Positions 8,901 through 16,006 of a stretch of DNA of 22,249 nt are shown here, piece after piece. Position 1 is the stretch's first letter. Every line of letters starts with the position of its first letter. This DNA is from Moraxellaceae bacterium (lineage in GTDB: Bacteria > Pseudomonadota > Gammaproteobacteria > Pseudomonadales > Moraxellaceae): the NCBI GenBank assembly GCA_024234595.1, contig JACKNZ010000028.1:1-22249 (forward strand). The letters run 5' to 3'. The notes beneath the pieces were generated by a model. That model made no database searches. It was not told the origin of the DNA and saw nothing but the letters and a program-made list of their open reading frames with translations. A program made the translations under genes and the position numbers.

Positions 8901-9852
8901 TATCGGCTAAATCGCGAATTTCACGCTCGGTGCTGGCAAATACCAAAATATCGCCACTACCTGCTCGACCTTGCTGACGTGAATGGTCAATACATTCTTC
9001 TACAGCGTTAACCACCGCTCGCGGCATAGCTTCTTCAAGTTGCTCAAAGCCTTCATCTTCATCAGATTGTACGCTTTCTTCAGCCATTGGCCGATAACGC
9101 ACTTCCACAGGAAAAGTACGTCCTTCGACTTGAATAATTGGGGCATTATTAAAATGACGACTAAACCGCTCAACATCCAACGTCGCGGAGGTAATAATTA
9201 CTTTTAAATCAGGACGCTTGGCCAATAACTGCCGCAAATAACCCAATAAAAAGTCAATATTTAGGCTACGTTCATGCGCTTCGTCAATAATTAACGTGTC
9301 ATAGGCGTTTAAATAACGGTCGTTGGCTAATTCTGCCAACAAAATACCATCCGTCATTAATTTAATATACGATTCGGCTTTACAGGCTTCATTAAAACGA
9401 ACTTTATAACCAACAACTTCGCCTAAAGGGGAATTTAATTCTTCGGCAATACGGGCTGCCACACTGCGCGCCGCTAAACGTCTGGGTTGGGTATGGCCAA
9501 TAAAGCCATACACACCTCGCCCTGCTAATAAACATAACTTGGGTAATTGCGTGGTTTTTCCTGAACCTGTTTCACCTGCCAAAACCACCACTTGATGTTG
9601 TTGAATCGCGTCAATAATTTCTTGCGCACGTTGGCTAACAGGTAAATCTTCATTCAAGGTTACTGCTGGCAAAGCCTGTTGACGTTGCGCCACTGCTTGT
9701 TGAGATTGTTGTAACTGTTGCTGCAACTGAGCAATAGCGGCTGATTTTTTGTCTGCAGGTGTGGTACGTAAACGCTGCCAACGACTAATGAAACGTGGCC
9801 GATCTTGAGTAAGGCACTGATTGAGCGCACTAAAAAATTGATGTTTTTGCAT
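5971..9852 (-). CDS. hrpA: ATP-dependent RNA helicase HrpA (DEAH box)
   Basis: 1293 residues, essentially full length against about 1300 for E. coli HrpA. The helicase core carries motif I GETGSGKT (93-100), DEAH (190-193), SAT (222-224) and, near residue 400, motif VI QRKGRCGR. Helicase-associated and OB-fold regions follow, then the long C-terminal region typical of HrpA rather than the shorter HrpB. The family uses ATP to remodel RNA and in E. coli has been linked to mRNA processing and to rescue of collided ribosomes. The ATG at 9852 is separated from rluB by 33 bases that hold a terminator, and no Shine-Dalgarno is visible. A promoter, if present, must lie inside rluB. Product identity is secure. 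Confidence 0.97.
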   Translation of the reverse strand: MQKHQFFSALNQCLTQDRPRFISRWQRLRTTPADKKSAAIAQLQQQLQQSQQAVAQRQQALPAVTLNEDLPVSQRAQEIIDAIQQHQVVVLAGETGSGKTTQLPKLCLLAGRGVYGFIGHTQPRRLAARSVAARIAEELNSPLGEVVGYKVRFNEACKAESYIKLMTDGILLAELANDRYLNAYDTLIIDEAHERSLNIDFLLGYLRQLLAKRPDLKVIITSATLDVERFSRHFNNAPIIQVEGRTFPVEVRYRPMAEESVQSDEDEGFEQLEEAMPRAVVNAVEECIDHSRQQGRAGSGDILVFASTEREIRDLADTLRKYGPPHTEILPLYARLSLNEQQRIFHPTGKGRRIIIATNVAETSLTVPNIHYVIDNGFARISRYSYRSRVQRLPIEAVAQAAANQRKGRCGRIAAGVCIRLYSEEDFNSRPEFTEPEIRRTHLAAVILQMNVLGLGNISEFPFIEPPDSRFINDGVRVLEELGALDKQQKITSLGQQLSRFPLDPRLARMLVAAAHSACLDEVLIIVSALGSQDPRERPPEKQMQADQKHALFKDKDSDFLFYVKLWRAFEEVRTDLSENQRKQWIKSHFLSYLRMREWRETHHQLVLVCKDIGLQRNSEPATYEVLHRALLTGLLSSIAHKNDDKEYLAARNQKAKVFPASALYKKPVPWLMAAEIVETSQVFLRTNAKIEPEWIEQEAKHLLKHHVYEPHWEKNAGKVMAYEQLSLFGLVINPKRKLNYETINAKESHEIFIRRALVEGEINLKAPFFSHNMKLVQDIIDLEDKLRRRDILVDDEVLYQFYANIIPEHIANVRTFEGWRREAERQNPQILFCQPEALMTQEGEACHQQYPDNIALNGLVLPLRYKFDPSVDDDGVTISIPHAVLTQLDDALLSWLIPSLLADKVEALLKALPKAIRRQLVPVPDTVKSLLSQLPESRQQSLTQVLGGLLQRRGVTINAADWQEAENNLPFHCRFYIEVIDNKGKVLKTGRDLSTLKIQLSSQKVELAVNNQQILTSFPEHIEPVVEKTVAGLPTRSYAALVKQEQGVTLQYLANQHLAHTQHQRGCLYLWQLHCATELKQFKKSIPNALVLDYSGFGNKAQLEQQLVDALCWQVFGEQLVYSQVDFDKILTSKRGQLLTMGQQLIKTVANIYQLWRAINQQICLYGQAVFAQAIADINLQLTNLQAQSFLSEIAPQRWQEYPRYLKGLQLRLERLTNNIQRDNQASQELHKRWQQYQQKVADFTARSVNIQPLHDYRWLLEEYRISLFSQPMKTALPVSKERLDKQFAALV

Positions 9853-9881
9853 AAAATTAAAAAGGGGGCGAAAGTCGCCCC
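9853..9881 (-). terminator. Terminator between rluB and hrpA
   Basis: On the - strand a 7-bp perfect stem (9875-9881 with 9865-9871) has a 3-nt loop. After one further C a TTTTT tract follows, then AATTTT reaching the hrpA ATG. It lies 4 bases past the rluB stop. A terminator directly in front of a same-strand gene would either separate hrpA from rluB or act as an attenuator. Confidence 0.8.
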
Positions 9882-9885
9882 AAAA

Positions 9886-10767
9886 TCACCAGTTACCCTC
9901 ATTACCACGTTTATCTGGCACATCACGCTTTTGTTGACGCAAATAACCACCACGACGTGCTGGCAATGGATTTTCTTGCATTTTTTCGGCACGACGTTTG
10001 GCTAAACCATACAAGCCTGTGCCAATGCGCGGTTTTAATTTGACTAATGCGGCTAAACCGTCAATTTCGTCTTTATCTAACTCTAACCAACGACCTGTAT
10101 GCAAATGACGTGGCAAAGACACTGTGCCATAACGAATACGCAACAAGCGACTAACGCGCAAGCCTTGCGATTCAAATAAACGACGTACTTCGCGGTTTCG
10201 GCCTTCCTTCACCACCACTTCGTACCAGCGGTTAATGCCTTCGCCACCCACTTCGCTCATGCTTTCAAATTTGGCAGCTCCATCTTCTAACATCACACCC
10301 GTCAACAAGTTTTGCTTGGCTTCAGGAGTCACTTCGCCCATCACACGCACCGCATATTCACGCTCGACTTCGTTAGATGGATGCATTAAACGATTAGCTA
10401 ACTCACCATCATTGGTGAACAACAAGAGTCCGCTACTGTTAATATCTAAACGTCCCACCATTACCCAACGCTCACCTTTAAGGGGAGGAAGATTATCAAA
10501 TACCGTAGGACGACCTTCGGGGTCTTGGCGAGAGCAAATTTCACTTTCGGGTTTGTAATACACTAATACTCGACGACGGGTTTCTTCTTCAAGGGTAAAA
10601 CTGACTTTACGGCCATCAACGCGTAACTCGTCAGTGGCTTCGATACGCTGACCAATTTCGGCTATTTTGCCATTGACACTCACACGGCCTTGGATAATCG
10701 CTTCTTCCATGTGACGACGAGACCCTAAACCAACACGGGCTAGGACTTTTTGCAATTTTTCGCTCAT
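9886..10767 (-). CDS. rluB: 23S rRNA pseudouridine-2605 synthase RluB
   Basis: 293 residues. An N-terminal S4 RNA-binding domain (SEKLQKVLARVGLGSRR onward) is followed by an RsuA/RluB-type pseudouridine synthase domain. The catalytic Asp108 is in GRLDINSSGLLLFTNDGEL, and REYAVRV and GRNREVRRL are typical conserved stretches. The basic C-terminal tail (about 240-293, rich in Lys and Arg) is common in RluB. It modifies U2605 of 23S rRNA during ribosome assembly. Translation from ATG 10767 gives the standard N terminus; a GTG four codons upstream is possible but adds only VLQA. RluF or RsuA are less likely given the tail and the scpB neighbour, a linkage seen in many bacteria. Confidence 0.95.
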   Translation of the reverse strand: MSEKLQKVLARVGLGSRRHMEEAIIQGRVSVNGKIAEIGQRIEATDELRVDGRKVSFTLEEETRRRVLVYYKPESEICSRQDPEGRPTVFDNLPPLKGERWVMVGRLDINSSGLLLFTNDGELANRLMHPSNEVEREYAVRVMGEVTPEAKQNLLTGVMLEDGAAKFESMSEVGGEGINRWYEVVVKEGRNREVRRLFESQGLRVSRLLRIRYGTVSLPRHLHTGRWLELDKDEIDGLAALVKLKPRIGTGLYGLAKRRAEKMQENPLPARRGGYLRQQKRDVPDKRGNEGNW

Positions 10768-10798
10768 GGCTTGTAACACTCACTATTTAACCAACAGT

Positions 10799-10827
10799 AT
10801 TAGACTTTCATCTGTAAAAAGATTCAA
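10799..10827 (-). promoter_or_regulatory. Candidate promoter for rluB
   Basis: On the - strand TTGAAT (10822-10827) and TCTAAT (10799-10804) are separated by 17 bases, matching a sigma-70 promoter at 4/6 and 5/6 positions. It lies about 30 bases before the rluB start, in the 123-base gap after scpB. Judged by eye only. Confidence 0.4.
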
Positions 10828-10890
10828 AGTCTTGCTCTACACCTCTAACACTACAGCTTAAGCCTGATACAGGTCTTAAATTTTTTATTG

Positions 10891-11460
10891 TTATTCTGTA
10901 GGTTTATCTAACTCTTTTTCAATGGCATCTAAATCACGCAACGCTGCCAAAGGCGGCAATTGTGACAAACTTTTTAGACTAAAAGCATCTAAAAATTGAC
11001 TGGTTGTTGCTAACAAGGCTGGCCGCCCAGGTACTTCTCGGTGGCCGACAATGGCAATCCACTCTCTATCAAATAACGCTTTGATAATTTGGCTACTCAC
11101 CACCACACCCCGAATTGCCTCTATTTCGGCACGAGTAACAGGCTGACGATAGGCAATAATCGCCAAGGTCTCTAACATCGCGCGCGATAATCTGGGTGGT
11201 TTATCTTGCCATAATTTACTCACCCACGGGCTAAATTTGGCACGCACCTGAAAACGATAACCTGAGGCAATCTCTACTAGCTCTAAAGGACGGCTAGCAT
11301 ACTCGTTTTGCAGCTCTTTGATGAGACTTTGGAGCTGCTGACGTTTAGGTTTTTCTTCATCCGCAAACAAATTTAACAATTCATCTGCGGATAAGGGCAA
11401 GGGACTGGCAAAAATGGCACTCTCGATAATATTTTTGATAAGCTGAGGACTAAGCGACAT
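10891..11460 (-). CDS. scpB: Segregation and condensation protein B
   Basis: 189 residues with the two winged-helix domains of ScpB. The most conserved part, LSRAMLETLAIIAYRQPVTRAEIEAIRGV followed by LFDREWIAIVGHREVPGRPALLATT, is intact. ScpB binds the kleisin ScpA and with SMC forms the condensin-like complex that organises and separates chromosomes. Its start codon overlaps the scpA stop in TAATG, so the two are made from one message by coupled translation. The C terminus is short, with little of the acidic extension seen in some relatives. Confidence 0.96.
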   Translation of the reverse strand: MSLSPQLIKNIIESAIFASPLPLSADELLNLFADEEKPKRQQLQSLIKELQNEYASRPLELVEIASGYRFQVRAKFSPWVSKLWQDKPPRLSRAMLETLAIIAYRQPVTRAEIEAIRGVVVSSQIIKALFDREWIAIVGHREVPGRPALLATTSQFLDAFSLKSLSQLPPLAALRDLDAIEKELDKPTE

Positions 11461-12299
11461 TATGTTTCCTGCGTCAGCTGACGAACATAAATCGGTTCAA
11501 ATACCGAGGCTTGCATCAACTCTATCATATTTTGCTTAAGCAGCTCCAAAATTGCCATAAACGTCACCACAACACCAACACGCCCCTCTTGTACCGAAAA
11601 CAACTCATAAAAAACCACCGTTGCTCCCGTTTGCAAACGCGCCAGCACTTCTTGCAATCGCTGCTGCAAGGTCAAGCCACTTTCGCCAATGACATGACTT
11701 TGCTGTAATGCCGCTCGTTGCATCACATCACGCATGGCATGTAATAATAGCGAAAAGTCTCCGACAAAAGGCTCAGTTGGCAACAAGTCGCGTACGGGTG
11801 CTTCGCTTTGAGCCACAAAAACATCTCGCCCTTCTTGCGGCAACTGCGCCAAATCCTCTGCTGCTTTTTTAAAACGCTCGTACTCTTGTAGGCGGCGAAT
11901 CAACTCGGCACGAGGGTCTTCTTCATCTTCTGTGGCTTTGGCAGGTTTGGGTAACAATAAGCGCGATTTAATTTCGGCCAACAAAGCAGCCATCAGCAAA
12001 TACTCCCCCGCCAAATCAATATTCAAATACTGCATCAATTCAATATAGCTAATATATTGACGGGTAATTTCTGCAACAGGAATATCCAAAATATCCAAAT
12101 TTTGCTTGCGAATCAAATACAACAATAAATCTAAAGGCCCTTCAAATGCCTCTAAAAACACCGCTAAGGCATCGGGTGGGATATACAAATCCTCTGGAAA
12201 TTGCGTTAGCACTTCTTGATAAACACGCGCACACATCTGACCCGACACGGAGTCAGTGATAGGCTGTTGCACATGATTATCAAGATAAGTGACTGACAC
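11460..12299 (-). CDS. scpA: Segregation and condensation protein A (kleisin)
   Basis: 279 residues. The N-terminal kleisin domain carries FEGPLDLLLYLIRKQNLDILDIPVAEITRQY, the ScpA hallmark that contacts the SMC neck. Next comes the AALLAEIKSRLLLPKP segment, and a C-terminal winged helix around VVVTFMAILELLKQNMIEL contacts the SMC head. The start is a GTG at 12299, seven bases after the trpS stop, with GGTGA 6 bases upstream inside the trpS end. The next Met, 21 codons in, would also keep the whole kleisin domain. The close spacing makes trpS-scpA-scpB a likely single transcript. Confidence 0.95.
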   Translation of the reverse strand: MSVTYLDNHVQQPITDSVSGQMCARVYQEVLTQFPEDLYIPPDALAVFLEAFEGPLDLLLYLIRKQNLDILDIPVAEITRQYISYIELMQYLNIDLAGEYLLMAALLAEIKSRLLLPKPAKATEDEEDPRAELIRRLQEYERFKKAAEDLAQLPQEGRDVFVAQSEAPVRDLLPTEPFVGDFSLLLHAMRDVMQRAALQQSHVIGESGLTLQQRLQEVLARLQTGATVVFYELFSVQEGRVGVVVTFMAILELLKQNMIELMQASVFEPIYVRQLTQET

Positions 12300-12305
12300 G
12301 TTTAA

Positions 12306-13517
12306 TCACCGATAATCCAAGCCCATGGCACTACGCACATCACGCAAGGTGTCTTCGGCGACATCGGCGGCACGTTCAGCACCTTCGGCTAACAAACTAT
12401 AAATTAACTCAGGCTGCTCCTCGTACTCTAAGGCACGTTGGCGCATAGGGGCTAGTTCGGCATTGACTGCTTCAATAATCGGTTTTTTGCACTCTAAACA
12501 ACCAATACCAGCCGAACGACAACCTTGCTGAACCCATTGCTTGGTGCTGTCATCCGAATAGATTTCATGTAATTGCCATACAGGGCAAACATCAGGATTA
12601 CCTGCATCGGTACGACGAATACGCGCTGGGTCGGTGGGCATACGACGAATTTTTTGGTCAACTTCATCGGGAGCTTCACGCAGAGCAATAGTATTACCAT
12701 AAGATTTAGACATTTTTTGACCGTCTAAACCGGGCATTTTGGCGGCTGGCGTTAGCAAGGGGTGCGGTTCAGGTAAAATAATTTTGCCGCCACCTTCTAA
12801 AGAACCTAATAAACGTTCTTTATCACCTAAAGTTATATTTTGTTGTGCCTGTACCAAGGCGCGAGCGGTGGCTAAGGCTTCGGTATCACCTGATTCTTGA
12901 TACTTTTTGCGCAAGTCGCTATAGACTTTGCTGGCTTTTTTACCCATTTTGTTAATGGCACTCGCCACTAACTCTTCAAAACCTATTTCTTTACCAAACA
13001 AATGATTAAAACGACGCGCCACTTCTCGCGTTAATTCAATATGTGCTACTTGGTCTGCCCCAACAGGCACTAAACCAGCGCGATATAATAAAATATCGGC
13101 ACTTTGTAATAAGGGATAACCCAAAAAACCATAAGTAGCTAAATCTTTTTCTTTAAGTTTTTCTTGTTGGTCTTTATAGGTTGGCACACGTTCTAACCAA
13201 GATAACGGTGTCATCATCGACAACAGCAAGTGTAATTCGGCATGTTGCGGCATTTGTGATTGCACAAAAATTGTCGCTGTTTTGGGATTAACCCCTGCAG
13301 CTAACCAATCAACCACCATCGCAAAGACACTTTGCTTAATAATACGAGGGTCTTCGTAAGCGGTAGTTAAAGCGTGCCAATCGGCCACAAAAAAGAAACA
13401 ATCATGCTCATATTGCAGATTGGCCCAATTTTTGAGAACCCCGTGATAATGGCCTAAATGCAATTGACCAGTTGGACGCATACCCGATAATACGCGCTGT
13501 GAAGAGGCAACACTCAC
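12306..13517 (-). CDS. trpS: Tryptophanyl-tRNA synthetase with a C-terminal four-cysteine cluster
   Basis: 403 residues from a GTG start at 13517 with GGAG 7 bases upstream. The frame stays open for 37 more codons upstream, but these run through a promoter and a terminator hairpin and look untranslated. Class I motifs are HLGH in QLHLGHYHG (about 20-23) and KMSKS (268-272). Compared with the 334-residue E. coli enzyme there is an insertion of about 60 residues before KMSKS (INKMGKKASKVYSD to PEPHPLLTP). The C-terminal tRNA-binding domain has Cys311, Cys333, Cys340 and Cys343, spaced C-x21-C-x6-C-x2-C. This nearly matches the C-x22-C-x6-C-x2-C ligands of the [4Fe-4S] cluster in Thermotoga maritima TrpRS. 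It charges tRNA-Trp. Confidence 0.95.
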   Translation of the reverse strand: MSVASSQRVLSGMRPTGQLHLGHYHGVLKNWANLQYEHDCFFFVADWHALTTAYEDPRIIKQSVFAMVVDWLAAGVNPKTATIFVQSQMPQHAELHLLLSMMTPLSWLERVPTYKDQQEKLKEKDLATYGFLGYPLLQSADILLYRAGLVPVGADQVAHIELTREVARRFNHLFGKEIGFEELVASAINKMGKKASKVYSDLRKKYQESGDTEALATARALVQAQQNITLGDKERLLGSLEGGGKIILPEPHPLLTPAAKMPGLDGQKMSKSYGNTIALREAPDEVDQKIRRMPTDPARIRRTDAGNPDVCPVWQLHEIYSDDSTKQWVQQGCRSAGIGCLECKKPIIEAVNAELAPMRQRALEYEEQPELIYSLLAEGAERAADVAEDTLRDVRSAMGLDYR

Positions 13518-13548
13518 CGACAAACTCCAGCTATTTGAAGAAAAAGAG

Positions 13549-13578
13549 ATTATACAGGACTTGTTGAGTCTATGGCGA
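13549..13578 (-). promoter_or_regulatory. Candidate promoter for trpS
   Basis: A perfect -10 box TATAAT lies at 13549-13554 on the - strand. Eighteen bases upstream is TCGCCA (13573-13578), a 4/6 match to the -35 consensus. It is about 30 bases before the GTG start and just downstream of a terminator, which would make trpS-scpA-scpB an independent unit. Confidence 0.45.
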
Positions 13579-13597
13579 TGCGTAAAGTTTGAAAGCA

Positions 13598-13625
13598 AGA
13601 AAAAAGGCAGACCCGAAGGCCTGCC
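13598..13625 (-). terminator. UUCG-loop terminator upstream of trpS
   Basis: Read on the - strand, GGCAGGCC (13618-13625) pairs with GGTCTGCC (13606-13613), with one G-U, around a UUCG tetraloop, followed by TTTTTT. This is a textbook strong intrinsic terminator. It is about 173 bases beyond the yciO stop, so it ends either a long rnm-yciO 3' region or a separate small RNA. Confidence 0.85.
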
Positions 13626-13797
13626 CAAAACATAAAACTACCATAAACCATGGAGAGGATGATACCTAAAAACAGGTAACAAGGGTCAATCTCATCCCAT
13701 AAGACTAACCATCGACTGATACTACACCCATTGTCTTACCAAAAGCAAACATTTTTGTCTTTATTTATTCATAATTTTGGTATAAAGACGACCTTTC
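13626..13797 (-). other. Structured non-coding gap between yciO and trpS
   Basis: This 172-base stretch has no convincing gene. On the - strand it can form TAAGAC/GTCTTA (13733-13738 with 13700-13705, 27-base loop) and TACCT/AGGTA (13674-13678 with 13663-13667, 6-base loop) ahead of the UUCG terminator. A 33-codon frame (13550-13651) with no ribosome-binding site runs through the terminator and is not credible as a gene. The region may be a 3' untranslated region or a small RNA. Confidence 0.35.
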
Positions 13798-14418
13798 TCA
13801 CACAAACGGACTCACATCACCTGCGCCCTCTCTTGTCACTACAGGTGCGCCTTGAGTTAAATCGACCACCGTTGACGGAATGAGTGTGCCAAAACCGCCG
13901 TTAATCACTAATTCAATTTGTTTAGCCAATCGCTCCACAATATCTTCGGGGTCAAATAACGGCTCGGATTCATTGGGTAATTGCAAACTGGTGGTGAGCA
14001 TTGGCTCGTTTAGCTCGGCCAATAATGCCTGACAAATGGCATTATCTGGCACGCGTAAACCAATGGTTTTGCGTTTGGGGTGCATTAAACGCCGTGGCAC
14101 TTCGCTGCTGGCCACCAAAATAAAGGTATAAGGGGCTGGCGTGTGGGCTTTTAACAAGCGATAGGTGGCATTATCAACTTTGGCATACGTGGCAATTTCG
14201 GAGAGGTCACGACACATTAAGGTAAAATGATGCTTGTCGGATAAATCGCGAATTCTAATAATGCGCTCTAAAGCGTTTTTGTCGCCCAAATGACAACCCA
14301 AGGCATAACCCGAATCGGTTGGGTAAGCAACCACGCCGCCCTCACGAATAATCTGCACCGCTTGTTTAATTAAGCGCGGCTGTGGATTATCGGGGTGAAT
14401 ATGAAAATACTGGCTCAT
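13798..14418 (-). CDS. yciO: YciO, Sua5/YrdC (TsaC-related) family protein
   Basis: 206 residues, the length of E. coli YciO. The whole protein is one YrdC-type double-stranded-RNA/nucleotide-binding domain: GGVVAYPTDSGYALGC at 27-42, the KHHFTLMCRDLSEIA segment, GLRVPDN and STVVDL near the end. The family includes TsaC/Sua5, which makes threonylcarbamoyl-AMP for the t6A base of tRNA. YciO keeps the fold, but its cellular role is less clear and it does not simply replace TsaC. Its ATG overlaps the stop of the rnm homologue (ATGA), so the two are translationally coupled, the same pairing as in E. coli. Confidence 0.92.
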   Translation of the reverse strand: MSQYFHIHPDNPQPRLIKQAVQIIREGGVVAYPTDSGYALGCHLGDKNALERIIRIRDLSDKHHFTLMCRDLSEIATYAKVDNATYRLLKAHTPAPYTFILVASSEVPRRLMHPKRKTIGLRVPDNAICQALLAELNEPMLTTSLQLPNESEPLFDPEDIVERLAKQIELVINGGFGTLIPSTVVDLTQGAPVVTREGAGDVSPFV

Positions 14419-15263
14419 GCCACTTTCTCCTTAAATAATTGCCATACAGGCTGACACTGCGTTGGTAAAGGGGCAAAACGTCCTAGCTGTAGCCAAGTCA
14501 TATTTGTTCCGTGATAATCACTGCCCTGCGAGGCATATAACTCAAAACGCTGCGCCAAATTGGCCAAATTTTGAACAATATTAGACTTTTCGTTAGCGGT
14601 ACTCACTTCCATCGCTTGGCCACCTGCGGCCTTAAAATCGGCTAATAAGGCGCGTAATTTAGTTTGCGACAAGCCATAACGGGCTGGGTGTGCCAACACC
14701 GCCACCCCACCAGCCGCCACAATCCACTCAATCGCGGTGTTCATGTCTGTCCACGGTAAGCTAACATTAGCAGGCTTGCCCGTGCCTAAATACTTATCAA
14801 AGGCTTTTTGTTGAGCATTAACAAGCCCTCGCTCAACCAACACTTGGGCAAAATGGGCGCGTCCAACCCGATTAGGATTATTGTCGGCCAACGCTAACAC
14901 GGCTGGCCATGTATCTTTAATACTCAAGCTATCAAATTTTTGGGCAATGAGCATGGCTCGTTTGGCGCGTGCTTGGGCTTGCTGTTGTAGTCCTGCTTGT
15001 AAACTTGGCTGTAATGGGTTGATATTTAAACCAATAATGTGTACTAGCTGCGTTTGCCATATGGCCGAAATTTCTACCCCATCAATAATGTTAAGCGAAG
15101 TCTGTTGTGCTGCCAAATGTGCTTCTGCCAAGCCCAATACCGTATCATGGTCGGTTAAGGCCAATACCTCTACCCCTGCGGCAATCGCTTGCTGCACTAA
15201 TTGTTGTGGCGTTTGTGTGCCATCAGAATACAAACTATGACAATGTAAGTCGATTGAAGGCAT
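14415..15263 (-). CDS. rnm: PHP-domain phosphoesterase, RNase AM (YciV) homologue
   Basis: 282 residues from ATG 15263. It begins with the metal-binding HCHSLYSDG (His7, His9, Asp14), then LTDHDT (36-41), GVEIS with Glu64, LVHIIGL, AHPARYG and GSDYHG. These are the full histidinol-phosphatase-like metal ligands of the PHP fold. The E. coli relative YciV/RNase AM is a 5'-3' exonuclease that trims the 5' ends of ribosomal RNAs and also removes the 3' phosphate of 3',5'-nucleoside bisphosphates. The frame stays open for 52 codons further upstream, but those codons read through a 99-bp repeat element and are not part of the gene. Located divergent to yciB. Confidence 0.9.
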   Translation of the reverse strand: MPSIDLHCHSLYSDGTQTPQQLVQQAIAAGVEVLALTDHDTVLGLAEAHLAAQQTSLNIIDGVEISAIWQTQLVHIIGLNINPLQPSLQAGLQQQAQARAKRAMLIAQKFDSLSIKDTWPAVLALADNNPNRVGRAHFAQVLVERGLVNAQQKAFDKYLGTGKPANVSLPWTDMNTAIEWIVAAGGVAVLAHPARYGLSQTKLRALLADFKAAGGQAMEVSTANEKSNIVQNLANLAQRFELYASQGSDYHGTNMTWLQLGRFAPLPTQCQPVWQLFKEKVA

Positions 15264-15293
15264 GACAGAGTTTCTAAAGACCGTTAAAATAAC

Positions 15294-15392
15294 AGGACTT
15301 ACGCATTTCACCGAAATTAGCGCGTTTTGTGAACTAAGAATCGTTGAAAACGATTTTTTAGTGAGCAAATAAGCGATAACCGCGTAAGTCCT
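15294..15392 (+). repeat. 99-bp palindromic element, copy B
   Basis: Perfect 11-bp terminal inverted repeats: AGGACTTACGC at 15294-15304 and GCGTAAGTCCT at 15382-15392. The apical hairpin AATCGTT (15339-15345)-GAA-AACGATT (15349-15355) differs from copies A and C by a paired C-G to T-A change. The outer pairs here are ACTAA/TTAGT instead of ACAT/ATGT. It occupies over half of the 186-base gap between the divergent rnm and yciB genes. Confidence 0.9.
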
Positions 15393-15449
15393 AATGTATA
15401 GGCCAATTATACCCCACAAATCCCTTCTTTGTTATAAAAGCACTTTTTT

Positions 15450-16004
15450 ATGAAACAATGGCTCGATTTTATTCCTCTATTTTTGTTTTTTGCCACCTTT
15501 AAGACCTACGATATTTTTACGGCCACAGGTGTATTGATTGCCAGCTCTATCGTGGTTTATGGCGGACTGTGGTTTAAGTACAAGCATCTCGAAAATGGCC
15601 AAAAAATCACCTTAGTTGCCACCATCTTATTTGGTAGTGCGACCTTGTTATTGCATGATGAAGCCTACTTAAAATGGAAAGCTCCCATTATTAACTGGAT
15701 TTTTGCGGCGGCCTTTTTAGGCAGTCTGTATATTGGCAAAGAACCTTTAGTCCAAAAAATGCTCGGGGCTGCTTTTGAAATGCCTGCTGCCGTTTGGCGC
15801 AAATTAAATTGGGCATGGATTGGCTTTTTTATTTTTGCAGGGGCAAGTAATGCCTATGTGGCTTTTTACTTTGAAAAATATTGGGTGGACTTTAAGGTAT
15901 TTGGCAGCTTGGGCATGACCATTATTTTTATGATTGCTCAATTTGCGCTATTATCGCGCTATCTTAAACAAGATATTAACCCGAGCAACCCTAGCGAGAA
16001 ATAA
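15450..16004 (+). CDS. yciB: Inner-membrane septation protein A / intracellular septation protein YciB
   Basis: 184 residues, almost wholly hydrophobic, with about five membrane segments (roughly 5-22, 24-42, 50-70, 78-97, 120-140 and 150-172 are hydrophobic). Family signatures are present: the start MKQWLDFIPLFLFFATFKTYDIFTATG, the middle FGSATLLLHDEAYLKWKAPIINW and NWAWIGFFIFAGASNAYVAF. YciB proteins interact with cell-envelope and division proteins and affect septation and outer-membrane synthesis; the biochemical activity is unknown. No strong Shine-Dalgarno is visible before the ATG. yciI begins 3 bases after the stop, so yciB, yciI, the next gene and mnmC look like one operon. Confidence 0.95.
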   Translation: MKQWLDFIPLFLFFATFKTYDIFTATGVLIASSIVVYGGLWFKYKHLENGQKITLVATILFGSATLLLHDEAYLKWKAPIINWIFAAAFLGSLYIGKEPLVQKMLGAAFEMPAAVWRKLNWAWIGFFIFAGASNAYVAFYFEKYWVDFKVFGSLGMTIIFMIAQFALLSRYLKQDINPSNPSEK

Positions 16005-16006
16005 TC

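Noticed and set aside
13518..13628. 37-residue N-terminal extension of TrpS
   Set aside because: It runs through a TATAAT box and the foot of a strong terminator. The GTG at 13517 has a good Shine-Dalgarno and gives the usual TrpRS start close to RVLSGMRPTG.
13550..13651. Possible Trp leader peptide upstream of trpS
   Set aside because: The 33-codon frame has one Trp only and no ribosome-binding site, and it spans the terminator rather than preceding it.
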